Part shown: piece after piece, positions 6,859 through 12,502 of the stretch | How the letters are laid out: every line of letters starts with the position of its first letter | How positions within the stretch are numbered: the stretch's first letter is position 1 | DNA from: URNF01 sp045594105 | GTDB taxonomy: Bacteria; Bacillota; Clostridia; Oscillospirales; Acutalibacteraceae | Assembly: GCA_045594105.1 (NCBI GenBank) | Contig: JAZNXY010000020.1 | Location: 1 to 12,502 of the forward strand | Direction: 5' to 3' | Length of the DNA stretch: 12,502 nt | Translations under genes and position numbers: made by a program | The notes under the pieces: model-generated | What the model was told of the DNA's origin: nothing | Seen by the model: the letters and a program-made list of their open reading frames with translations, nothing else | Database searches by the model: none

Positions 6859-7846
6859 GAAATGCAATACCTGCTGCTTGTCGCATGGCAAACATACAGT
6901 CGCATACATCCATCGCCAATTGCTTGTGATACAAATACGTGTCATCTGCACCGCTTTGTACCCACCCGGCAAATGCAGCGATTTCCCTGCCCATTAACAC
7001 ATCCTTGGCTTCAGTGCCCCACACCTGTTGTGGGGCTTTTTCATTGAGATACAGCACAATATCTTCCAACTTAGAAACAGAGGATACCGTGACCGAGCCC
7101 TTTGTACCGACAATTTCTGACGGTGCTCTTCCCTGCCCTGTCTTTGAATAGGTCAACACCGCCTGCATATCGGGGTATTGCCACACAGAACAACCTGCAC
7201 CGTCAGCACCTGTTGTCAAGAAGGACGCAGTTGCTGTTATCGCTTGCGGTTTCCCGAACAACAACAAAGTGGGATATACACAGTAGACACCTAAATCCTG
7301 TAACGTTCCCGCCTCTAACGCAGGATTGAAAATATTTGGTGTCTCCCCTGCGTAATACTCCGGCATCCTGGTCGATAATTGTGAAAAATCGAAATGTACC
7401 AAGGAAATGTCTCCGATTGCCTTCACGGCATCTTTGAAAAGCTGTAGCTGCGGTTGGAAAAGCAACATAATCGCTTCCGCAAACAAGCAGCCGTGTTTTT
7501 CTGCTAACGCAAACGTTTCCCGCAGCTGTTCAGGGTGTGCGGAAAGCGGTTTTTCACAAAAAACGTGTATGCCGTTACGTAAAAACACCTGTGCTTGGTG
7601 TAAATGTGCCACGTTGGGACTGGCAATATATACCATATCTACCACGCCGGAAGACGCCATAGCTTCGAGCGATGTAAAGGTATACGCCGCACCGTGTTTC
7701 TCTGCATATTCTTTTGCACGCAGTTCGGTGCGGGAATATACCGCTGTCAGCTCTAAAAAATCATATCGCTTTGCACCCGTTATCATAGTATCGGTAATGC
7801 TGCTGCTTCCCACTACACCGTAACGTATTTTTTTGTTTGCAGACAT
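6830..7846 (-). CDS. Gfo/Idh/MocA-family NAD(P)-dependent oxidoreductase
   Basis: The product is 338 aa starting MSANKKIRYG. The ATG at 7846 is preferred because AAAGGA sits eight bases before it; the upstream ATG at 7855 abuts that site. The N-terminal Rossmann domain (about 6-120) has GVVGSSSIT as nucleotide loop rather than strict GxGxxG, and CEKPL (97-101), whose lysine is the usual catalytic residue. The C-terminal sheet domain includes EAIMLLFQP near 124 and AGTLQDLGVYCVYPT (179-193), a typical substrate-side motif. The family oxidises or reduces sugars, inositols and dihydrodiols; the substrate cannot be told here. Its start codon is 40 bases from that of the divergent TauE/SafE gene, so its promoter probably lies within that gene. 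The 3' end overlaps tmcAL by 29 bases. I see no clear minus-strand terminator. Confidence 0.93.
   Translation of the reverse strand: MSANKKIRYGVVGSSSITDTMITGAKRYDFLELTAVYSRTELRAKEYAEKHGAAYTFTSLEAMASSGVVDMVYIASPNVAHLHQAQVFLRNGIHVFCEKPLSAHPEQLRETFALAEKHGCLFAEAIMLLFQPQLQLFKDAVKAIGDISLVHFDFSQLSTRMPEYYAGETPNIFNPALEAGTLQDLGVYCVYPTLLLFGKPQAITATASFLTTGADGAGCSVWQYPDMQAVLTYSKTGQGRAPSEIVGTKGSVTVSSVSKLEDIVLYLNEKAPQQVWGTEAKDVLMGREIAAFAGWVQSGADDTYLYHKQLAMDVCDCMFAMRQAAGIAFPTDDEACHV
7016..7041 (+). terminator. Plus-strand intrinsic terminator embedded in the oxidoreductase gene
   Basis: GCCCCACA (7016-7023) and TGTGGGGC (7029-7036) form a perfect 8-bp stem with a five-base loop, followed directly by TTTTT (7037-7041). 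No T-run follows on the minus strand, so it acts only on plus-strand transcripts. The best candidate is the tmcAL message, which would end about 180 bases past its stop codon, antisense to the oxidoreductase. Confidence 0.75.
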
Positions 7847-7886
7847 AACTCTCATCCTTTCGGGTATGTTAAACTCGGGTGATTTT

Positions 7887-8258
7887 GTGAACGAAAAGGT
7901 CAATGGAGATATCTGGAAGTACCCCGTCATAGGCGCCTTGGCTGGTATTGCTAATGGCATTTTCGGCGCAGGCGGCGGGCTTTTTTTGGTGCCGTTGTTT
8001 ATCAGCTGGATAAAAATGGAGGAAAAAAAGGCCTTTGCCACCTCTGTTGCTGTTATTTTTCCGCTGTCCCTAGCTTCGCTCGTTGTTTTTATATTACGTG
8101 GTGAAAATATTGTTTCCACCGCCTTGCCGTATGTCTTTGGCGGCATACTTGGCGGCTTGGTCAGCGGCAAACTGTTTCGTCAAATATCTGTCGTTTGGTT
8201 GCACCGTCTGTTTGGATTTTTATTGCTTTACGGTGCATTTCGTTCATTACTTTCATAA
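7887..8258 (+). CDS. Half-length TauE/SafE (TSUP) family membrane protein, first of a pair
   Basis: The product is about 123 aa if translation starts at GTG 7887, preceded by GGGTGAT. The in-frame ATG at 7866 would add seven residues but lacks a good ribosome binding site. It is very hydrophobic, with three to four membrane helices. It begins with GALAGIANGIFGAGGGLFLVPLF, wherein GAGGG is the glycine signature of TauE/SafE permeases, and ends RLFGFLLLYGAF. Full TSUP proteins are about 240-260 aa with two such repeats; this one has a single repeat, and the next gene supplies another. The family exports sulfite, sulfoacetate or other organic or sulfur anions; the substrate here is unknown. The two halves probably assemble into one transporter in the cytoplasmic membrane. 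Confidence 0.85.
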   Translation: MNEKVNGDIWKYPVIGALAGIANGIFGAGGGLFLVPLFISWIKMEEKKAFATSVAVIFPLSLASLVVFILRGENIVSTALPYVFGGILGGLVSGKLFRQISVVWLHRLFGFLLLYGAFRSLLS

Positions 8259-8273
8259 TGGCGGGGATGTAAT

Positions 8274-8633
8274 ATGATAAACGTAATCGTAGGTTTTTTA
8301 ACAGGTATTATCAGCGGCTTTGGTGTGGGCGGCGGCTCACTCCTCGTGCTGTATTTAACGATGTTTGGCGGCGTAGATCAGTACACTGCCGGAGGTGTAA
8401 ACCTGTTATACTTTACAGGTTGTGCTCCCGCCGCTTTAGTGTCTCATATACGAAACAAGCGTATTGTCTGGCGCGCGGTTTGGCTGTGCCTGCTTGCCGG
8501 CATCCCCTTATCCGTCCTTGCTGCTATTTTCAGCAGTCATCTGGAGGTTTCCCTACTGCGAAAGGGGTTTGGTCTGGTTTTATTATATATCGGCATCAAA
8601 GAGATTTTGACAAAAAAGAAATCAACGAAATAA
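8274..8633 (+). CDS. Half-length TauE/SafE (TSUP) family membrane protein, second of a pair
   Basis: The product is 119 aa with three to four predicted membrane helices and the same single-repeat plan as its upstream neighbour. It has GIISGFGVGGGSLLVLYL with GVGGG near residue 17, NLLYFTGCAPAA in the middle, and GLVLLYIGIKEIL before a lysine-rich tail (KKKSTK) that is probably cytoplasmic. It starts 15 bases after the stop of the first half, with GCGGGG before the ATG, so the two form an operon. It is not a frameshifted single gene: each has its own start, stop and ribosome binding site, and each begins with the family's N-terminal glycine signature. The likely function is a two-subunit anion permease. 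The substrate is unknown. Confidence 0.87.
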   Translation: MINVIVGFLTGIISGFGVGGGSLLVLYLTMFGGVDQYTAGGVNLLYFTGCAPAALVSHIRNKRIVWRAVWLCLLAGIPLSVLAAIFSSHLEVSLLRKGFGLVLLYIGIKEILTKKKSTK

Positions 8634-8652
8634 CTATACAACAAATCCGGAA

Positions 8653-8676
8653 AAAAAGCAAATCAGATTGCTTTTT
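8653..8676 (+). terminator. Weak intrinsic terminator after the TauE/SafE pair
   Basis: AAAAAGCAA (8653-8661) and TTGCTTTTT (8668-8676) form a 9-bp stem with a six-base loop, the right arm ending in five Ts. The stem has few G-C pairs, so it is probably leaky. Confidence 0.6.
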
Positions 8677-8680
8677 ATGC

Positions 8681-8698
8681 TCGACAAATCTTTAACAA
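8681..8698. promoter_or_regulatory. Rex-box-like sequence at the glycosyltransferase promoter
   Basis: TCGACAA-ATCT-TTAACAA matches the Firmicute Rex consensus TTGTTAA-N4-TTAACAA at 11 of 14 informative positions, with a perfect right half. It overlaps the -35 element. A separate 13-bp dyad, TAACA-ATA-TGTTA (8693-8705), runs into the -10. Confidence 0.4.
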
Positions 8699-8709
8699 TA
8701 TGTTATACT
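8681..8709 (+). promoter_or_regulatory. Sigma-A-type promoter of the GT2-GtrA gene
   Basis: TCGACA (8681-8686) and TATACT (8704-8709) are 17 bp apart, giving a leader of about 30 bases. Each hexamer matches 5 of 6. Confidence 0.75.
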
Positions 8710-8743
8710 GACTTTATGTGGGATTTGTGAAAGGGGTATGTTT

Positions 8744-9814
8744 ATGATTGTACTGATTCCCGCCTACCAACCCGATGAACAACTGGTTATGCTGGCAGAG
8801 CGTTTGGTTAGCAATACCGATTATCATATCATTGTTGTGAATGACGGCAGTGCATCTGAAAAAGATGCCGTTTTCGCACAGCTTCCGTCTACCATAACCG
8901 TATTGAAGCATGAAAAAAACTGCGGCAAGGGTCGTGCCATGAAAACAGGTATGGCCTACATACAGGAGCACTTCCCCGAAACAGAAGGCGTCATCGTGGT
9001 TGATGCAGACGGACAGCACCTGTTACCCGACATCATAAACGTTTGCGAAGATCTAAAACAGCATCCCGATGCTTTGGTGCTTGGGTCCCGCAAGTTTACA
9101 GGCAAGGTGCCTTTCAAGAGTAAATACGGAAACGCCATTACCCGCTATGTATTTGCCGCCGCAAGCGGACAGATGATTTATGATACGCAAACGGGTTTAC
9201 GTGCCTTTACCGTCGCCTTGATTCCGCAGCTGTTGGCCTATAAAGGTGACCGATACGAATACGAAATGAATATGTTGTTGGGTGCCGCAAAAGAAGGCAT
9301 CCCTATGCGTGAAGTGTACATAGAAACCGTGTATCTGGACGAGGAAAACTCTTCTTCGCACTTCCATCCCTTCCGTGATTCTATGCGTATTTACGGCTGT
9401 ATCTTCAAATTCGTTGCCCCCACCCTTTTCAAGTTCGGTACATCCTCCTTGGCAGCTTTTGTCATCGATATGTCCTTGCTGCTGATATTGGAACGGTTGT
9501 TCAGTATGACCCTTCTCACCCAGCCGATACAGTTACTGTTGTGTGTGGTTATCGCACGTATGTGCAGCTCTATATTTAATTTCTTTGTGAATCAACGCTT
9601 GGTTTTCAAGCAACAAGGTAATCTGTGGTGCTCGATGCTCAAATACTACGGATTAGTTGGTGTTATTCTCGGTTTGAAATACATTTTGCTGTATGTGTTC
9701 AAACTGCTTTTGATGTTGCCGACCGCTATTGCAAACTTGATAGCAGAAGTGATTCTTTTCTTGTTCAGCTATACCGCACAGCAGCTTTTTGTGTTCAAAA
9801 AACGCAAAAAATAA
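8744..9814 (+). CDS. GT2 family glycosyltransferase fused to a GtrA-type membrane domain
   Basis: The product is 356 aa starting MIVLIPAYQP. The ATG at 8744 is chosen over 8738 because AAGGGG ends seven bases before it. The catalytic domain (about 1-220) has VVNDGS (31-36), GKGRAMKTG (61-69), VVDADGQH (85-92, the DxD metal/nucleotide-sugar site) and DTQTGLRAF (147-155), as in DPM1-like polyprenyl-phosphate sugar transferases. From about 226 to 352 follows a GtrA domain with four predicted helices and its signatures FGTSSLAAFVID and FNFFVNQRLVFK, then a basic tail. The likely role is to load a sugar on to undecaprenyl phosphate and help move it across the membrane for cell-envelope or teichoic-acid-type glycosylation. 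It stands alone with its own promoter. The sugar and acceptor are not known. Confidence 0.92.
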   Translation: MIVLIPAYQPDEQLVMLAERLVSNTDYHIIVVNDGSASEKDAVFAQLPSTITVLKHEKNCGKGRAMKTGMAYIQEHFPETEGVIVVDADGQHLLPDIINVCEDLKQHPDALVLGSRKFTGKVPFKSKYGNAITRYVFAAASGQMIYDTQTGLRAFTVALIPQLLAYKGDRYEYEMNMLLGAAKEGIPMREVYIETVYLDEENSSSHFHPFRDSMRIYGCIFKFVAPTLFKFGTSSLAAFVIDMSLLLILERLFSMTLLTQPIQLLLCVVIARMCSSIFNFFVNQRLVFKQQGNLWCSMLKYYGLVGVILGLKYILLYVFKLLLMLPTAIANLIAEVILFLFSYTAQQLFVFKKRKK

Positions 9815-9825
9815 CCTATAAAACC

Positions 9826-9843
9826 TTGACAATACTTTAACCA
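9826..9843. promoter_or_regulatory. Rex-box-like sequence at the aconitase-rex promoter
   Basis: TTGACAA-TACT-TTAACCA matches TTGTTAA-N4-TTAACAA at 11 of 14 positions (5 of 7 left, 6 of 7 right). It covers the -35 and part of the spacer, so binding would block RNA polymerase. Part of the left-half match comes from the -35 itself. Autoregulation by Rex is inferred. Confidence 0.45.
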
Positions 9844-9854
9844 TCGTACATAAT
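9826..9854 (+). promoter_or_regulatory. Sigma-A-type promoter of the aconitase-rex operon
   Basis: A perfect TTGACA (9826-9831) and CATAAT (9849-9854, 5 of 6) are 17 bp apart. The predicted leader is about 26 bases. It starts shortly after the glycosyltransferase stop, with no terminator between. Confidence 0.8.
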
Positions 9855-9886
9855 TAAAAATATTCTTTCAAAAGGTGGAAACATTT

Positions 9887-11818
9887 ATGGCAGATACACT
9901 TGCACAGAAGCTTATACGCGCACATTTAGTGAGCGGTGACATGACACCCGACACCGAAATCGGCCTGCGCATAGATCAGACCTTGACGCAGGATGCGACA
10001 GGCACTATGGCATACCTTGAATTTGAAGCAATGGGTATTCCCCGTGTAAAAACCGAGCGTTCGGTGGCTTACATTGACCACAACACCTTGCAGACGGGTT
10101 TTGAAAACGCAGATGATCACCGTTTTATTCAGTCAATCTGTAAAAAACACGGCCTTTACTTCTCCCGTCCCGGCAACGGCATTTGCCACCAGGTACATTT
10201 GGAACGCTTCGGCATTCCCGGTAAGACCCTGATTGGCTCGGACAGCCACACGCCCACCGGCGGCGGTATCGGTATGCTCGCATTCGGTGCGGGCGGTCTT
10301 GATGTTGCGGTCGCTATGGGCGGCGGCACCTATTACATCACCATGCCGAAAATGGTCAAGGTAGAGTTGCTCGGAAGATTGCAGCCGTGGGTTGCTGCTA
10401 AAGATATTATCCTCGAGGTTTTACGCTTGATGTCCGTAAAAGGCGGAGTAGGTAAAATTGTAGAATATGCGGGTGAAGGTGTAAAAACCCTGTCTGTTCC
10501 CGAGCGAGCCACCATCACCAACATGGGTGCAGAGCTCGGCGCTTCTACCTCTATCTTCCCATCAGACGAGATCACCCGTCAATTTATGAAAGCACAAGGT
10601 AGAGAGGCAGATTGGGTCGAAATCCTGCCCGATGAAGGTGCAGAATATGATGAGGTTATCACTATTGACCTTAACACCTTGCGTCCCTTGGCAGCTTGTC
10701 CCCATTCTCCCGACGCCGTAAAAGCGGTAGAGGAAATCGGTGAAATCAAAGTAGACCAGTGCTGTATTGGCTCTTGTACCAACTCTTCCCTGTTTGATAT
10801 GCTGAAGGTTGCGGCAATTCTGAAAGGCAAGACAGTACATCCGGATGTAAGTCTTTCTATTGCCCCCGGTTCCAAACAGGTATACAATATGCTCGCTGAA
10901 TGCGGTGCTTTGGCGGATATGATTGCCGCCGGCGCCCGTATTCTCGAATGTGCCTGCGGTCCGTGCATCGGCATGGGACAATCCCCCAATTCCGGCGGTG
11001 TTTCCCTTCGTACCTTTAACCGTAACTTTGAAGGCCGTTCGGGTACTGCAGATGCCGGTGTATATCTGGTCAGCCCCGAAACCGCTGCTGTTTCTGCTTT
11101 AACGGGTGTCTTTACCGACCCACGTACCATGGGCGCTGCGCCTGCCGTTACCATGCCCGAAAGCTTTATGGTTAACGATAATATGATTGTACCGCCTGCC
11201 CCTGTCGAAGAAATGGATTCGGTAGAAATCCTGCGTGGTCCCAACATCAAACCGTTCCCCAAAACCGCACCACTCGACCAAACTATTACTGCTGATGTCC
11301 TTTTGAAGGTCGGCGACAACATCACTACCGACCATATTATGCCGGCAGGTGCTAAAATCCTGCCTTTGCGTTCCAATATTCCTGCAATTTCGGAACATTG
11401 CTTTACCCGCTGTGACGAGCAATTCCCTGCACGTTGTAAAGCAGCTGGCAAAGGCATCATCATCGGCGGCGCCAACTATGGCCAAGGCAGTTCCCGTGAG
11501 CATGCGGCCTTAGCGCCGTTGTACCTCGGCATCAAAGCGGTTATCGTTAAATCTTTTGCACGCATCCACGTAGCCAATCTTATCAACGCAGGCATCCTCC
11601 CGTTGACCTTTGTCAACGAGGACGACTATGACCGCATTGAGCTAGGCGATACCCTTTCCCTGCCCAACATTCGCGATTGCGTAGCAAACGGCACGCCCAT
11701 TGTGTTGGAGAACAAAACAAAAGGCGAAACGTATCCGCTTAACAACACCTTCTCCGCACGTCAGATTGATTTACTGCTTGCGGGCGGTCTTTTAGACTAC
11801 ACTCGTAACAATGCCTGA
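9887..11818 (+). CDS. acn: Aconitate hydratase (monomeric, about 640-aa bacterial type)
   Basis: The product is 643 aa starting MADTLAQ. AAAGGTGG ends eight bases before this ATG, and the in-frame GTG at 9875 lies inside that site. It isomerises citrate to isocitrate via cis-aconitate in the cytoplasm. The [4Fe-4S] ligands are visible: Cys297 in IGSCTNS, and Cys357 and Cys360 in CACGPCIG. DSHTPTGGGIG (119-129) is a substrate-site motif. The C-terminal swivel domain (from about 460) has GGANYGQGSSREHAA and VKSFARIH. At about 640 aa it is much shorter than AcnA/IRP or AcnB, and fits the short aconitase group of anaerobes and thermophiles. 3-isopropylmalate dehydratase is unlikely, because that enzyme normally has a separate small subunit. 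It shares a transcript with rex, 26 bases downstream. It probably serves 2-oxoglutarate/glutamate synthesis. Confidence 0.93.
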   Translation: MADTLAQKLIRAHLVSGDMTPDTEIGLRIDQTLTQDATGTMAYLEFEAMGIPRVKTERSVAYIDHNTLQTGFENADDHRFIQSICKKHGLYFSRPGNGICHQVHLERFGIPGKTLIGSDSHTPTGGGIGMLAFGAGGLDVAVAMGGGTYYITMPKMVKVELLGRLQPWVAAKDIILEVLRLMSVKGGVGKIVEYAGEGVKTLSVPERATITNMGAELGASTSIFPSDEITRQFMKAQGREADWVEILPDEGAEYDEVITIDLNTLRPLAACPHSPDAVKAVEEIGEIKVDQCCIGSCTNSSLFDMLKVAAILKGKTVHPDVSLSIAPGSKQVYNMLAECGALADMIAAGARILECACGPCIGMGQSPNSGGVSLRTFNRNFEGRSGTADAGVYLVSPETAAVSALTGVFTDPRTMGAAPAVTMPESFMVNDNMIVPPAPVEEMDSVEILRGPNIKPFPKTAPLDQTITADVLLKVGDNITTDHIMPAGAKILPLRSNIPAISEHCFTRCDEQFPARCKAAGKGIIIGGANYGQGSSREHAALAPLYLGIKAVIVKSFARIHVANLINAGILPLTFVNEDDYDRIELGDTLSLPNIRDCVANGTPIVLENKTKGETYPLNNTFSARQIDLLLAGGLLDYTRNNA

Positions 11819-11844
11819 TTTTTCAGTTAAAGGAGGCATCATCC

Positions 11845-12480
11845 ATGCCTAAAAACGAACAGCGCATTTCCATCTCGGTCATACGGCGACTACCTCGCTA
11901 CTACCGCTTTTTGTACGACTTAAAAGAAAACGGTATTACACGTATTTCTTCCCGAGAATTGTCCGCAAAAATGGGTCTTACCGCTTCGCAGATCCGACAG
12001 GACCTTAACTGCTTCGGTGGCTTTGGACAGCAAGGATGCGGATATCCCGTAGAACAACTGTATAACGAAATCGGCAAAATTATGGGAATGGATTTCTCGA
12101 CCCCTGCCATTCTTATCGGTGCAGGTCGTTTAGGTCGCACGCTTGCAACGCAAATGAAATTTGAGAGCAAGGGCGTGGAGCTTGTCGGCATTTTTGATGT
12201 TTCCCCTGACGTTATCGGCAAACAGGTAGGAAACCTCACCGTGTGCTCCACCGATGCTTTAGAATCCTTTTGTGCGGAACATAAGCCCGAAATGGCTATC
12301 ATGTGCATTCCAAAAGAAGCCGCACCCGAGGTGGTAGATAAGCTTGTCAGTTATGGCGTACGTGGCTTTTGGAATTTCTCGCACTATGATATCAATTTTG
12401 TGCATACCAATGCCATAGTAGAAAACGTACATCTGGGCGACAGCTTAATGACCCTTTGTTATCAGTTAAATCAGGAATAA
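11845..12480 (+). CDS. rex: Redox-sensing transcriptional repressor Rex
   Basis: The product is 211 aa, the family's usual length. Rex is a dimeric repressor that binds DNA when NADH is low and lets go when NADH rises, controlling fermentation and respiration genes. The N-terminal winged helix (about 1-80) includes ISVIRRLPRYYR, ISSRELSAKMG, TASQIRQDL and FGGFGQQGCGY. The Rossmann domain follows, with IGAGRLGRTL (91-100), GIFDVSP (115-121; Asp118 typical of NAD(H) binding), IMCIPKEAA, and FWNFS. The loop reads GAGRLG where GAGNLG is common. A C-terminal helix (GDSLMTLCYQL) supports dimer domain swapping. AAAGGAGG sits eight bases before the ATG. The gap from aconitase is 26 bases with no terminator, so rex depends on that operon's promoter, which has a Rex-like box. 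Confidence 0.97.
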   Translation: MPKNEQRISISVIRRLPRYYRFLYDLKENGITRISSRELSAKMGLTASQIRQDLNCFGGFGQQGCGYPVEQLYNEIGKIMGMDFSTPAILIGAGRLGRTLATQMKFESKGVELVGIFDVSPDVIGKQVGNLTVCSTDALESFCAEHKPEMAIMCIPKEAAPEVVDKLVSYGVRGFWNFSHYDINFVHTNAIVENVHLGDSLMTLCYQLNQE

Positions 12481-12502
12481 ATAAAAAATACCGTTCTCGT
12501 TG

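Noticed and set aside
7847..8170. N-terminal extension of the oxidoreductase reading frame
   Set aside because: The extra 108 codons are antisense to the TauE/SafE gene and unlike the family; the Rossmann domain begins right after the ATG at 7846, which has a good ribosome binding site.
7887..8633. A single TauE/SafE gene broken by a frameshift
   Set aside because: Both parts have their own start, stop and ribosome binding site, and each starts with its own TSUP glycine signature.
10579..11475. 298-codon open frame on the minus strand opposite aconitase
   Set aside because: It lies wholly within the aconitase gene, whose cluster-ligand and swivel motifs are intact; composition is that of an antisense shadow.

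Overview
The window looks like ordinary chromosome from an anaerobic Clostridia-type Firmicute, plausibly of the Ruminococcaceae/Oscillospiraceae kind. The clues are A/G-rich Shine-Dalgarno sites before nearly every gene, sigma-A type promoters, acetate kinase, a Rex redox repressor, TmcAL (YlbM), DUF378 and tandem half-size TauE/SafE proteins. Genus and species cannot be fixed from the sequence alone. I see no phage, IS element, CRISPR array, rRNA or tRNA. No gene-free stretch exceeds about 170 bases.

Layout. (1) 1-1598, minus strand: a two-gene operon of CobW/G3E P-loop GTPases. The first has a CxCC motif and a long His/Glu repeat; the second is divergent, lacks CxCC and runs off the left edge. 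(2) 1692-3985, plus strand: a well-formed promoter drives a membrane-anchored class-A-beta-lactamase-like serine hydrolase and then glyA. (3) 4073-4282, plus: a DUF378 two-helix membrane protein, ending in a bidirectional terminator shared with convergent ackA. (4) 4337-5545, minus: ackA, divergent from tmcAL (5662-6858, plus). AckA makes or uses acetate; TmcAL consumes acetate and ATP to modify tRNA-Met. (5) 6830-7846, minus: a Gfo/Idh/MocA oxidoreductase whose 3' end overlaps tmcAL tail to tail. A plus-strand intrinsic terminator lies inside its coding sequence. (6) 7887-8633, plus: two half-length TauE/SafE genes in tandem, divergent from the oxidoreductase. (7) 8744-9814, plus: a GT2 glycosyltransferase fused to a GtrA membrane domain. 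(8) 9887-12480, plus: an aconitase-rex operon.

How the genes connect. Much of the window concerns central and redox metabolism: acetate (ackA, tmcAL), one-carbon units (glyA), citrate/isocitrate (aconitase) and NADH sensing (rex). The promoters of the glycosyltransferase and of aconitase-rex carry similar 18-bp Rex-box-like sequences in the same register over the -35 element, so Rex may control both its own operon and its neighbour.

I found no clearly new multi-gene system. The points most worth checking are the paired Rex-like boxes, the terminator inside the oxidoreductase gene, the tandem CobW pair with its 18-bp His/Glu repeat, and the split TauE/SafE pair.
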